Source: Flectonema sp. DT1601
Taxonomy: Eukaryota; Euglenozoa; Diplonemea; Diplonemida; Diplonemidae
Direction of reading: 5' to 3'
Length of the DNA: 64,000 bases
Assembly: GCA_964019425.1 (NCBI GenBank)
Contig: OZ025800.1
Location: 186,001 to 250,000, forward strand
Numbering within the stretch: position 1 is the first letter of the stretch; the number at the start of each line of letters is the position of its first letter. Below the pieces are notes generated by a model, which saw only the letters and a program-made list of their open reading frames with translations, did no database searches and was not told the DNA's origin. Of this stretch, positions 31,357 through 41,138 are shown piece by piece. The translations under genes were made by a program, and so were the position numbers.

Positions 31357-31623
31357 CTCGTGGGGTTGCTGCTTGCAACTGCTTCTCGGCTTTGACGTCG
31401 ACTGTTCATCTTCCGGCGCTCTCTCTTCCTTTGTTCGTCCCCCACTTTTCGTTTTCCGGGCCTTTTCCCGCTTCTTCTCTTGTTTCTTGTGCCATCGCGC
31501 TGGTGGACTCAGTCTCCACCTGTCGCTCGCCCGGTTTGGCCCCCTCACCTGTTGCGTGATTTCTTCCTGATACCTCTCGGTCTCATTCGTTCCCGCGCAA
31601 CCCACTAGCTTTGGCTGGGGGAA

Positions 31624-32748
31624 TAAGATAGCGCGCTCAAGCTCAGACATCACCAGAGGTCCACAAGCACCTGCGTAATCACTTGGCTTCAGCTTCGGAG
31701 ATTTCAAACGTTTCCTGACAGAGGTCTTAACGAACTGATCGAGAAATTTACTGGGGAGTTGGTCCTCACTGAATTCAGGGATTTGGATGTCTTGACCCCC
31801 ATCGGCATCCAGGTCCTTAATCTTCTTGAAGGCGAATGCAAAACCTTCACCTTGTGCAAGTTTCTCAGCAACGAACTTTCCCTTCGCTTGTTTGGTCTCA
31901 GGGGTTGAGGAATTCCACAATCTCCTCCTCTTACCCTGGATCCTGAGCCTTCTGCGGATGTTCTTCTTCGCCACATGAAGCAGGATACGGTTAAATGTTG
32001 CCGCTCTGATACCCACCTTCGGAGGACTGTTCACCTTGCTAAGTCGGTAGTCCAAATCAAGACGGAACGAGTACCAATCAGCTGTATTAAAGTCCCAGAC
32101 TGATTTTTTCGATGCCTGGTTGTTCACTGTTTCCAGCGGTGAGAACGTGTCAAAGACTGCAGCAAGAGGTAAGTGATCAGACCCATGTTCAGAGCCATCA
32201 CCAATTAACCCGAAGTGTAGTAATTGTAACTCCTCGTGGTGGAGGATTGCATCCGGTGAAGTCCCGTGTCTCGGCAACGTTACAAATCCCGGATCGTTTG
32301 CAATTAGAAGGTTATTAGATCTGCACCACTCCAGAAGCTGGCAGCCCTTCGTATCCGTCTTCTTTGACCAGAGTTTATGATGAGCATTGAAGTCACCAGC
32401 AAATATAAACCTTTCGTCACGCTTCAAAGGGAAGAGATCAAAATCTATCTTAGAACTTGGCGGCGAATACACGTTGAGAACATTTACCTCATCATTAATC
32501 CTGACACCCAATGTCTCAACAATTCCTCTAACCGAAGGGATACAGACTTCATAGCAAGCATGCTGAAGGCCTCTCTTCACCATGGTGATTATACCGCCAC
32601 CTCTACCCGGTCTATCTCTCCTGTACGTGATGTAGTTCCAGTGGTACAGAGGCTTCCGAACTGAAGTTTCCTGTAGGCATAATACATCAGGGCTATACTT
32701 ACCCAGGATGTTTCCTATGAACTCCTCTCTTCCGTTGATCGTTCTGCA
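31624..32748 (-). CDS. LINE A 5' part: APE-type endonuclease (truncated, interrupted)
   Basis: About 375 codons. Apurinic/apyrimidinic-type endonuclease domain with SPDVLCLQETSV (catalytic Glu), IFAGDFNAHHKLWS (Asp and Asn) and SEHGSDHLPLAAVF (Asp and His). The initial WN motif has been lost through 5' truncation. The linker ends in VMSELERAI, the sequence that normally runs directly into the RT motif KAGKAPGPDG; here it stops at the LINE B junction, and the RT continues at 21133. A frame stays open from the tRNA gene through this part into LINE B, but I read that as chance, not as one protein. Confidence 0.85.
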
Positions 32749-32776
32749 ATAAATAAAAAAAAAAAGAAATTTATAT

Positions 32777-32858
32777 GGCGAGATGGCCGAGCGGTCTAAG
32801 GCGTTGCGTTTAGGCCGCAATATCTTCGGATGCGTGGGTTCAAACCCCACTCTCGTCA
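32777..32858 (+). tRNA. tRNA-Leu (anticodon UAG)
   Basis: 82 nt, no intron. Acceptor stem GGCGAGA pairs with TCTCGTC (one G-T), discriminator A at 32858. The A box is TGGCCGAGCGG and the B box GGTTCAAACCC, both close to consensus. The anticodon stem TTGCG/CGCAA holds loop TTTAGGC, giving TAG. The variable arm TATCTTCGGATG forms a short stem, as expected for a class II tRNA-Leu. T arm GTGGG/CCCAC. A T5 terminator begins at 32861. It is transcribed opposite to most protein genes here. Ten nt upstream begins the target duplication of LINE A. Confidence 0.95.
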
Positions 32859-32861
32859 GTT

Positions 32862-33434
32862 TTTCAAGATGAAAATCCTGTTTAAAAAATTACTCATAAG
32901 TTTTAAACACTTCAATTAGCTGACCTAGCCGCATATTCGCTTTGTTTTGTACTCCAGCAAAAACATGGGCGAAGGAGTTAGAAGGGGTGACAGATGATCC
33001 AAGCAAACACGCAGGTCAGTGAACCTCATCTATGCCCAGCGAGGGACACGTTTTTGAAGATCTGACCGCAGATGCAAGGAAACATAACAGAATAGAGAAG
33101 AAAAAAAATAGAACCAAGAAATCAAAAAAACCGACACAGAGTACCGAAAATGAAGCCTCATCGTTCGTGGCTTCCCAAGTTTCTCAGGAAAAAGGAAAAG
33201 AGTAAACCAAAAAAAAAAAATCGACTGATGACAATGCAAATAGAATTGTATTCAAAGCGTTTCTTCAACAGCGAAATTACGTTGGGAAATGGGAAGAGCT
33301 CGCATCGGTTGATGCCAACTGAATTGAATATTGCGAATATTAAGTTTTGAATATTGTGACGTGAACTTGTATTTTTTGTCGTGCTCATTAAATGAGCACG
33401 ACAGGCAGTGAGGAAATTCTTTCAAAATATAAGT
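32862..33434. other. Intergenic with a perfect 12-bp-arm hairpin
   Basis: Between tRNA-Leu and the piggyBac element. The only structure I see is TGTCGTGCTCAT (33377-33388), loop TAA, then ATGAGCACGACA (33392-33403). It lies just outside the left end of the piggyBac element, about where the 3' flank of the cysteine-rich gene would have been before insertion. It could act as an RNA 3'-end hairpin or be a relic of a mobile element end. Confidence 0.5.
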
Positions 33435-35160
33435 TTAACCCTTTAAGCCCTGAAGGCCACTATAGTGGCCTTTCGCGTTTTTTTTTTTTTGACAAAGGGG
33501 AAAAATGTACCTTGTGAGTATAAGGGTGGAGCCAGAGCTGCCCAAAAACGACAAATTTTATGTGGGATCGTGCTGCAAAAATCACCAGCTTTTTCTGAGA
33601 AAAAGTTCATTTTTTTTTTTCTGCACTGGGAACAGTCTTAGCCAGGTTGCCCATGACTATCCCATGTTTTCAGCCAAAAATTAAAATCCCTAAAACTATT
33701 TCCATCGAAAATGATTCAGTAGGGTCACCTATCCCAGATTCGGGTGCTCCTGAGTCTTCTTCGAGCGATGAAAAGAGTACAATAGAGCCAAGCATTTCCC
33801 CTCTGAAATGGAGCAAGAAAATCACCAAGGTAAGACGACACACGTTTCGGCGGTCCTTGCAGGACATGTCAGACCTGAAATTGATGAAGGAACTGCAGAA
33901 ATTTGAACTTGTGTTCACCCCAAAGGTGATGAGATGATTTCGCACTGCAGCAACAACTAGGCACTCAATCTTAACGTAGCTGAACTCAAACTCTCTTTAG
34001 GACTCAATATCCTCGTGGGTCTCTGTGATAAGCCAAATATCCTAAGATTACAGGAACGGTACATCAGACCCAGCGTACACACCCCACTTCGCTTCCTGAG
34101 ATCGGTTCCTCTAAATTTGAACCAATCTAAAGTTTTACACTGTCACCAACCCCGTACCTACTGACAAGCTCTACAAAATCCGCAGCTTTTGGGAAACAAT
34201 AGTTCCCAAATAGTCCGAGATCAATAAGGCGGAGGCGCAGGGACGGGTGGAGAAGTTCTCTGCCTCGTACTTTCAGTCCTAGCACAATGTGCATCACATA
34301 AATTCAGGGACAATCCAAAAGAAGTACATGTCTTCAGCACATTGCCTCTCGAGGAGAATTATGAGACAGCCACGTGATGGACTAAAATAAGGAAATCTAT
34401 CAAAAAGTGACTATCGACTTACCGGTACAGATCCATCAGTACAACAAACTGATGGGTGGTGTTGACCTCGTAGACGGTATCAGGGGGAAGGCAAGAAGAA
34501 CTCTGATGACAAAACGCTGGACCCTGAAAGTCTTTCACTACTTGTTAGAGATTTCTATCTTCAATGTTTTCACCCTCCAAAAGAAGTCTGAAAAAGACGT
34601 CGGGACATATGCTCAGTTCAAAAAGAGGCTATGTTCTCAACTTATTGATCACGGAACACACCAAACTCACACAAAATGTCACTACCTACGAAAATTTGAT
34701 ATTTTTGGGGACTGCAGTTCACGGATTTGTTCTCAAAAAAAGTAAGGTCATCGATTTCTTGTTCAAAAAGCGAGGTTTTCTTATGCATGGATCCCTGCTT
34801 CGAACAATATCACGAAAATATTGACAAGTATTCAGCCCCTGTTTGCAACAACCATACCTTTGCTACACACAATCATATCCCACCGAAAAACATGAAACAG
34901 AAGCACTCTACTCCTACAACATTGCCAAAATCAAAGCGAACCCAGGGGTCCTAAGTAACAGTGTTTTTTTAGGCTGTTGTTGCATTTTCTCAAGTTATTT
35001 TGGCCCCCTTGCGGGCTGACCTCAGTTTTTTTTCAATGCGCGGGGGGGTGTCTTTCACCCTGTAATTTTTTTGTATTTTTCCCCACACCCCTTTTCCCCT
35101 TTGTCAAATTTTTCGATTTTTCTCAAAAACAGGGTTTTTGGCCTCTTATTAGAGGGTTAA
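33435..35160 (+). mobile_element. piggyBac-family DNA transposon, internally degraded
   Basis: About 1.7 kb bounded by TTAA at 33435-33438 and 35157-35160, the obligate target of piggyBac. The ends are inverted: TTAACCCTTTAAGCCC on the left against TTAACCCTCTAATAAG read inward from the right. A 16-bp palindrome GGCCACTATAGTGGCC lies at 33455-33470. The plus-strand interior keeps a recognisable transposase piece (34407-34745) but is too short for a whole gene of about 550-600 codons, and the frame is broken. It is therefore non-autonomous, although the ends could still be recognised by a transposase supplied elsewhere. The right TTAA overlaps the stop codon of the neighbouring cysteine-rich gene. 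Confidence 0.8.
33647..34954 (+). pseudogene. Degenerate piggyBac transposase
   Basis: An N-terminal frame (33647-33937, PESSSSDEKST) resembles the acidic leader of such transposases. The second recognisable piece (34407-34745) has IHQYNKLMGGVDLVDGIRGK followed by KRWTLKVFHYLLEISIFNVF, matching the conserved C-terminal part of the family (MGGVDxxD and the Trp/Leu-rich helix after it). Between them the frame is lost and much of the catalytic Asp region cannot be read. A Cys/His-rich C-terminal segment may be present further on in another frame (34727-34954: SAPVCNNHTFATHNH). Confidence 0.7.
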
Positions 35161-38100
35161 ATTAAATGGTGATCACTTGACGATTCAACCTTTAACTCCA
35201 TTGTTGGTGGCATCGTCACTTCCAGGACCCCATTTGCGTTTCTCCTTTTTTTCACTAACAATACAACACCAATAGCAAGAAACATCACGCCGCATGTTGC
35301 ACCCGCTGTGAGAGCGATAACCCATGCTGGTATGCTGTCGTTTGAATCATTTGGGGAATTATTTACACTCTTCTGAATGGTTGCGTTTTCTAGAATGAAT
35401 GCGTAACCGTCACCGTTGTTAGAAAAAGACCCTTCGTTGGTTGTCGCCAGCTTGCTTGCCTGCTTGAGTTCGTTGATTGCTATTTCACTGTTGGTTTCGA
35501 AATCTACAAAAACATGTTCATGTTCTCCAATTCTGGACTGCGAAGATCCACTGAGAAGCGAACCCCTGGCCTTTGTGTCAAATTCTATAATGTCGGATTC
35601 CTCTGACCAAAGCACACTAACTCTGATTCCATGTTCCTGTAAGTTCTTTGTTGGAGGTAGGTCTCCATTGCTCATAACCCAACCGATAAACTTTATCTTC
35701 AACAATGATGGATTGTTCAGCAGTGTCGCTGATGCCCTAATTAGAGTTTGCTGCATGTGTTTGTGAAAGCGCTTTGGGTTCGACTGTACCATACTAAAAG
35801 CACCTCTGAAACTGATACGGAAATCGATGTCTGATGACTCGTGAAAGAAAGGATCCGTGCATCGAAGCCCCTTTAACTCACAACAGTATTGAGAATGCTC
35901 CATTGATAGTAGTTGTGGACTGTTGCAATCAACAGGACAAGCAATGTTAAATTCACTGCAACACCAATTCTGTTGTTCTGAGGACCACACACTTGCCGTT
36001 GTTGTAAAGCAATCGAACTTTTCTGAATGACATCCCACACCTACTCTGTTGCAGCACTCTTGTTTGTCAAATAGAGTATCTTTCAGCTGCGCAGTTCTAC
36101 ACTTATGATACAGCTCGATATCAATTTTAGGCGGACAGTTGATGTTTTCAGCCGCGCAGCAGTACTGACGCTTTGTTTCTGACCAGGGGAGCCTTTGACC
36201 ATCGGAGCAGTCAGGCTTCTCTTCAACAGGACATCCAATATTGTAATGTTTGCAACACACATTTTGATTATCTTTATGGACCAACAGGTCCTCAACTCGA
36301 GTTCCAAATAACTGACTTTTCAAGGTGCAATCATACTCTGGGATTGGGCATCCCATTTTTTGGTTGTCGCAGCACCATTGTCTCTGCTGAAAACCCCACA
36401 GTGTGGTTTCTGTTTTGCAACGATATCTGTCTCCCACAGCCTTGCAATATTCATTGTCCGTTGTACAGCAGTCTTCCATCTGCTCCTCTGACAAAGAGCG
36501 TGCATGAATACACTTCCCTGTAGTTGGTTTGTCAAGGCAAACTGGTTGACACTCTTTATCATCAGTACATGGCATACATCCTGAGCAAACCTTTTCTGGA
36601 GGGCATCGACCCGTTGGCGAGCAAAGAATAGCAGATTTCCGGTCGGATTGACATTTTGGAGAATATTGGCAAGTCCAGCGTTTCTCAGCCTCAGAGGCAT
36701 CTTCTGCGCAAACAAGAGGACTGACACACGACGAGCTTCTATCAAAGGAGTTAAAACCAGCAGTCTTGCAAACATCACCCTCTTCCATTACCTTCTTGAC
36801 ACACACTCCTGGAATATCAGCAATCTTTTCGTTGTAAGCACATTCAAAATCTGGATGACAGGCTTCCGAAAAACAAATCATGGTGTACCCCCCACAGTAC
36901 TCACCCTCGTGCGAATAAGGAACACAGGCCTTTTGGTTATCATAGTCACACCCACCCTTACTGTCAACAACCTGTCTGCAGTGTTTAGTGTTGGAACAGT
37001 CATCATTGCTTTCACACGGTTCTGGGACCCGACAAGTTTGGACATCATCAAGGGAATCTTTAGTATCGCAGATAAGTCCAACAGGGCAGTCGTATCTTCG
37101 CGACACTTCCTTTCCAAAGCAAACGTCGCCCTCTGCAAGCTTTCGCGGCGGGGTTGGTGTCAACAGCTGACAACTCCATTCTCCATTTAGGGTTCCATCT
37201 CTCGGAGAGCATGTAAGCCCAACTTCACACCTGCGTTGAGCAGCAAGCTGTCCAGCAGCTTTGCATGTATCCCCCAGAGCCAATGCTTCAGATGGATCCT
37301 GACAGGTACCCGGCGCATCGGCAATGAATTCATTGTAGATGCATTTAAGGTTCGGGTGGCAAGTCTTTGCGAAGCAGGCCGGCATGAAGCCACCGCACGA
37401 TTCTCCCTTCGATGCGTATCTCACACAACCTTTTGGACCAGTTCGTTCACAACTTCCATTAGGACCTGGAGTTTGGCGACAAACGTGGGACTTGATACAA
37501 TCCTTGTCAGTGTGACATTCTTCAGGTTGCTGGCAGGTGTATCGATTGCTGTCCAAAGCATCACAAACAAGACCCGAGTCGCAGTCGTATTCACGGTTGA
37601 TGTCTGCGGTTTTGCAGACCTCTCCTTCTCCGAGCTTGATGGAAGTAGATGCTTTCGTACAAACCCATGAACCCTCAGCATTGCTGAGTTGCAATGACTT
37701 ACAAACTAATCCATCACCACACGACGAGCTTCTATCAAAGGAGTTAAAACCAGCAGTCTTGCAAACATCACCCTCTTCCATTACCTTCTTGACACACACT
37801 CCTGGAATATCAGCAATCTTTTCGTTGTAAGCACATTCAAAATCTGGATGACAGGCTTCCGAAAAACAAATCATGGTGTACCCCCCACAGTACTCACCCT
37901 CGTGCGAATAAGGAACACAAGCCTTTTGGTTATCATAGTCACACCCACCCTTACTGTCAACAACCTGTCTGCAGTGTTTAGTGTTGGAACAGTCATCATT
38001 GCTTTCACACGGTTCTGGGACCCGACAAGTTTGGACATCATCAAGGGAATCTTTAGTATCGCAGATAAGTCCAACAGGGCAGTCGTATCTTCGCGACACT

Positions 38101-41100
38101 TCCTTTCCAAAGCAAACGTCGCCCTCTGCAAGCTTTCGCGGCGGGGTTGGTGTCAACAGCTGACAACTCCATTCTCCATTTAGGGTTCCATCTCTCGGAG
38201 AGCATGTAAGCCCAACTTCACACCTGCGTTGAGCAGCAAGCTGTCCAGCAGCTTTGCATGTATCCCCCAGAGCCAATGCTTCAGATGGATCCTGACAGGT
38301 ACCCGGCGCATCGGCAATGAATTCATTGTAGATGCATTTAAGGTTCGGGTGGCAAGTCTTTGCGAAGCAGGCCGGCATGAAGCCACCGCACGATTCTCCC
38401 TTCGATGCGTATCTCACACAACCTTTTGGACCAGTTCGTTCACAACTTCCATTAGGACCTGGAGTTTGGCGACAAACGTGGGACTTGATACAATCCTTGT
38501 CAGTGTGACATTCTTCAGGTTGCTGGCAGGTGTATCGATTGCTGTCCAAAGCATCACAAACAAGACCCGAGTCGCAGTCGTATTCACGGTTGATGTCTGC
38601 GGTTTTGCAGACCTCTCCTTCTCCGAGCTTGATGGAAGTAGATGCTTTCGTACAAACCCATGAACCCTCAGCATTGCTGAGTTGCAATGACTTACAAACT
38701 AATCCATCACCACACGACGAGCTTCTATCAAAGGAGTTAAAACCAGCAGTCTTGCAAACATCACCCTCTTCCATTACCTTCTTGACACACACTCCTGGAA
38801 TATCAGCAATCTTTTCGTTGTAAGCACATTCAAAATCTGGATGACAGGCTTCCGAAAAACAAATCATGGTGTACCCCCCACAGTACTCACCCTCGTGCGA
38901 ATAAGGAACACAAGCCTTTTGGTTATCATAGTCACACCCACCCTTACTGTCAACAACCTGTCTGCAGTGTTTAGTGTTGGAACAGTCATCATTGCTTTCA
39001 CACGGTTCTGGGACCCGACAAGTTTGGACATCATCAAGGGAATCTTTAGTATCGCAGATAAGTCCAACAGGGCAGTCGTATCTTCGCGACACTTCCTTTC
39101 CAAAGCAAACGTCGCCCTCTGCAAGCTTTCGCGGCGGGGTTGGTGTCAACAGCTGACAACTCCATTCTCCATTTAGGGTTCCATCTCTCGGAGAGCATGT
39201 AAGCCCAACTTCACACCTGCGTTGAGCAGCAAGCTGTCCAGCAGCTTTGCATGTATCCCCCAGAGCCAATGCTTCAGATGGATCCTGACAGGTACCCGGC
39301 GCATCGGCAATGAATTCATTGTAGATGCATTTAAGGTTCGGGTGGCAAGTCTTTGCGAAGCAGGCCGGCATGAAGCCACCGCACGATTCTCCCTTCGATG
39401 CGTATCTCACACAACCTTTTGGACCAGTTCGTTCACAACTTCCATTAGGACCTGGAGTTTGGCGACAAACGTGGGACTTGATACAATCCTTGTCAGTGTG
39501 ACATTCTTCAGGTTGCTGGCAGGTGTATCGATTGCTGTCCAAAGCATCACAAACAAGACCCGAGTCGCAGTCGTATTCACGGTTGATGTCTGCGGTTTTG
39601 CAGACTTCTCCTTCTCCGAGCTTGAGATTGATGGAAGTGGCGCAGATCCAAGGAACCTCTCCACCAGGAGCAGCGACATCTTCCCTTGGCTTACATAGCA
39701 ATCCCTCAGCGCACATATTTCTCTTGTCCATAATGAATCCGCTTTCAACGCCACCAGATTTACAAACCTCACCTTCTTTCAGAATCTCAGCTACTTGACA
39801 AATCCAGTCACTACTTGGTGCAACTAAACAGGATAATCCCTTGTCGCATCTGTGTGACAGGTCGAATCCTTCGAAATGACTGACATCATAATTACGTGTC
39901 TTGCACACCTCACCCTTCTGAATGATGTCACGTACACAAACACCCGGACCATCAACTTGCTGCTGATCTCCTTCACAAGTCATTCCTAACTCGCATCGGG
40001 TTACCATGCAATACGGAACAAATCCTCCGCACTGAGAGTTGATTTCTGTCCGTTTACTGCAAACACCTTTTCCACTGTACGGTTCTTCACAGAAACCTGT
40101 TGATCGTAAGATGAGGGGTTTGCAGAATTCAGTATTCTCAATGCACTCACCGTCTGTAGAACAACTTGTCATGCATATCCATTTACCATTTTTAATATCA
40201 GCGAATGATTGAGGCTGGCACAGCAATCCGGAATCGCATTCGGCACCAACTTCACAGAAGTCTCCCAACTTACCAGCCGAAGAAAAAGATTGCTTGCAGA
40301 CCCAGTCGCCGTCACCGTCACGTAGCGCAGGCTGGCAAGATAACCCACTTTTACATCTTTTAGAAAGATCATATCCGATATATCCTCCGATTTTATAATC
40401 CCGAGTCTTGCACACCTCACCCTTCTGAATGATGTCACGTACACAAACACCTGAACCATCAACTTGCTGCTGCTCTCCTTCACAAGTCATTCCTAATCCG
40501 CATTTGGTTTCGAAGCAGGGCGGGGAGTATCCCCCACAACGAGAGTTGAATTCTAATCGCTTGATGCAAACGCGTTCGCGAAGCTGATTTTGAAAGTCAC
40601 AATCTCCCGTTGGCAAGAAGGCTGCTTTGCAAAATTCGAATCTCTCATCGCAGTCAGCGTCAGAATTACATCTCGACTTGCACACCCATTGGTCACTTGG
40701 GTAAAGTTGAGGTTGGCAAGACAGTCCTGAGTCACATTTCGGCTCACTCGCATCGCAATGATCTCCAAGTTGCGGTGGCTGGGAAAAAGGACAACCCATA
40801 TTACGAACTTCACAACACCACTTGGTCTTCACTTCAGTCCACAGTTCACGAGTTTTGCAGTTGTAGCTGCACTCGTTCATAATTGAGCAGCACCACATTG
40901 ATTTCTTAATGGACCATTCTTCATCTGTTTGACAATCAAAGTCACAAATATGTTCTTCCTTACAACACCATGATTTCTTTTCATCTGACCATGATGTAGT
41001 GGACTTACAGTCGAAGTAACATTCTACATCTCCCGCAGCACTGACACGACAGTCTCTATCTTTGCAATTGTCACCACAAAGAGACTGCGCCGTGACACTT

Positions 41101-41138
41101 ACTAATAAAAGAGCCACAATTACCTCTCTCATCTTCAT
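35157..41138 (-). CDS. Giant cysteine-rich type I membrane protein with internal 331-residue repeats
   Basis: A single exon of 1993 residues. Signal peptide at 1-20 (IVALLLVSVTAQSLC). An N-terminal block holds three modules of the form C-x-W-S-x-x-K-x-x-W-C-C ending in GCP, and a second block of such WCC modules lies near residues 1560-1780. Between them are many modules built on GEVCKT...CDSGLVC and CGGF/CGGY with spaced Cys, similar in flavour to dickkopf/prokineticin-like Cys-rich repeats. A folded segment without Cys, a membrane helix (VIALTAGATCGVMFLAIGVVLL) and a cytoplasmic tail of about 30 residues follow. It is probably a surface adhesin or receptor; the ligand is unknown. ATG 41138 lies 13 nt after a TTTATTTACAG acceptor (41152). 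The stop codon coincides with the TTAA of the piggyBac element, so the 3' UTR must come from the transposon. Confidence 0.9.
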   Translation of the reverse strand: MKMREVIVALLLVSVTAQSLCGDNCKDRDCRVSAAGDVECYFDCKSTTSWSDEKKSWCCKEEHICDFDCQTDEEWSIKKSMWCCSIMNECSYNCKTRELWTEVKTKWCCEVRNMGCPFSQPPQLGDHCDASEPKCDSGLSCQPQLYPSDQWVCKSRCNSDADCDERFEFCKAAFLPTGDCDFQNQLRERVCIKRLEFNSRCGGYSPPCFETKCGLGMTCEGEQQQVDGSGVCVRDIIQKGEVCKTRDYKIGGYIGYDLSKRCKSGLSCQPALRDGDGDWVCKQSFSSAGKLGDFCEVGAECDSGLLCQPQSFADIKNGKWICMTSCSTDGECIENTEFCKPLILRSTGFCEEPYSGKGVCSKRTEINSQCGGFVPYCMVTRCELGMTCEGDQQQVDGPGVCVRDIIQKGEVCKTRNYDVSHFEGFDLSHRCDKGLSCLVAPSSDWICQVAEILKEGEVCKSGGVESGFIMDKRNMCAEGLLCKPREDVAAPGGEVPWICATSINLKLGEGEVCKTADINREYDCDSGLVCDALDSNRYTCQQPEECHTDKDCIKSHVCRQTPGPNGSCERTGPKGCVRYASKGESCGGFMPACFAKTCHPNLKCIYNEFIADAPGTCQDPSEALALGDTCKAAGQLAAQRRCEVGLTCSPRDGTLNGEWSCQLLTPTPPRKLAEGDVCFGKEVSRRYDCPVGLICDTKDSLDDVQTCRVPEPCESNDDCSNTKHCRQVVDSKGGCDYDNQKACVPYSHEGEYCGGYTMICFSEACHPDFECAYNEKIADIPGVCVKKVMEEGDVCKTAGFNSFDRSSSCGDGLVCKSLQLSNAEGSWVCTKASTSIKLGEGEVCKTADINREYDCDSGLVCDALDSNRYTCQQPEECHTDKDCIKSHVCRQTPGPNGSCERTGPKGCVRYASKGESCGGFMPACFAKTCHPNLKCIYNEFIADAPGTCQDPSEALALGDTCKAAGQLAAQRRCEVGLTCSPRDGTLNGEWSCQLLTPTPPRKLAEGDVCFGKEVSRRYDCPVGLICDTKDSLDDVQTCRVPEPCESNDDCSNTKHCRQVVDSKGGCDYDNQKACVPYSHEGEYCGGYTMICFSEACHPDFECAYNEKIADIPGVCVKKVMEEGDVCKTAGFNSFDRSSSCGDGLVCKSLQLSNAEGSWVCTKASTSIKLGEGEVCKTADINREYDCDSGLVCDALDSNRYTCQQPEECHTDKDCIKSHVCRQTPGPNGSCERTGPKGCVRYASKGESCGGFMPACFAKTCHPNLKCIYNEFIADAPGTCQDPSEALALGDTCKAAGQLAAQRRCEVGLTCSPRDGTLNGEWSCQLLTPTPPRKLAEGDVCFGKEVSRRYDCPVGLICDTKDSLDDVQTCRVPEPCESNDDCSNTKHCRQVVDSKGGCDYDNQKACVPYSHEGEYCGGYTMICFSEACHPDFECAYNEKIADIPGVCVKKVMEEGDVCKTAGFNSFDRSSSCVSPLVCAEDASEAEKRWTCQYSPKCQSDRKSAILCSPTGRCPPEKVCSGCMPCTDDKECQPVCLDKPTTGKCIHARSLSEEQMEDCCTTDNEYCKAVGDRYRCKTETTLWGFQQRQWCCDNQKMGCPIPEYDCTLKSQLFGTRVEDLLVHKDNQNVCCKHYNIGCPVEEKPDCSDGQRLPWSETKRQYCCAAENINCPPKIDIELYHKCRTAQLKDTLFDKQECCNRVGVGCHSEKFDCFTTTASVWSSEQQNWCCSEFNIACPVDCNSPQLLSMEHSQYCCELKGLRCTDPFFHESSDIDFRISFRGAFSMVQSNPKRFHKHMQQTLIRASATLLNNPSLLKIKFIGWVMSNGDLPPTKNLQEHGIRVSVLWSEESDIIEFDTKARGSLLSGSSQSRIGEHEHVFVDFETNSEIAINELKQASKLATTNEGSFSNNGDGYAFILENATIQKSVNNSPNDSNDSIPAWVIALTAGATCGVMFLAIGVVLLVKKRRNANGVLEVTMPPTMELKVESSSDHHLI
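36727..39630 (-). repeat. 993 bp coding tandem repeat, about 2.9 copies
   Basis: The sequence CACGACGAGCTTCTATC recurs at 36727, 37720 and 38713, exactly 993 bp apart, and the translated 331-residue units are identical apart from the edges. I saw single-base differences only (for example GGAACACAGGCC against GGAACACAAGCC). Such identity implies very recent duplication or ongoing conversion. It also makes copy number uncertain in any short-read assembly. Confidence 0.95.

Larger units (their letters stand above)
21134..31623 (-). mobile_element. LINE B: 10.5 kb RLE-type non-LTR retrotransposon encoding deubiquitinase-like domains
   Basis: A GC-rich element inserted in the same orientation into LINE A, between the codons for ELERAI and KVKAGKAPGPDG. 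The 5' junction is near 31623; the 3' end is an A9 run at 21135-21143 following CACCTCCCTC. It has one large frame (21544-31356) and a 3' region of about 410 bp with A-rich tracts. RT followed by a CCHC motif and a PD-(D/E)XK restriction-like endonuclease places it among the early-branching RLE elements; the LDDG catalytic box fits CRE/NeSL/Utopia-type RTs better than R2 (ADD). CRE-type elements are known from kinetoplastids. The open frame is unbroken over 9.8 kb, so the copy looks young and possibly complete. No clear target duplication was found. Confidence 0.85.
18176..32766 (-). mobile_element. LINE A: Ingi/I-like non-LTR retrotransposon (split by nested LINE B), with target duplication
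   Basis: The element proper is 18192-32748, reading leftwards. It ends in a (TAAA)6-like tail at about 18192-18217. On the plus strand ATAAAT-A9-G (18176-18191) and ATAAAT-A11-G (32749-32766) flank it exactly, a 16-18 bp target duplication differing only in A-run length. The 5' end is truncated inside the endonuclease domain: it starts at the CRTING part, so ORF1 and the true start are missing. The body is split at 31623/21134 by LINE B. APE-type endonuclease, RT, RNase H and a CCHC knuckle place it near the Ingi/I group, which is common in kinetoplastids. Its base composition is close to the host's. The insertion lies 10 nt upstream of a tRNA-Leu gene. Confidence 0.85.

Noticed and set aside
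22000-31570. Many plus-strand frames antisense to LINE B, and antisense frames in LINE C and the cysteine-rich gene
   Set aside because: Shadows of GC-rich or stop-poor coding strands; no domains.
21544-32850. One 3768-codon protein with APE, OTU, RT, RLE and USP (a dual-endonuclease, Dualen-like element)
   Set aside because: The APE part belongs to LINE A: its end (ELERAI) continues directly into KAGKAPGPDG at 21133, base composition changes at the junction, and the target duplication encloses LINE A plus the insert. The open frame across tRNA, APE and LINE B is coincidental.
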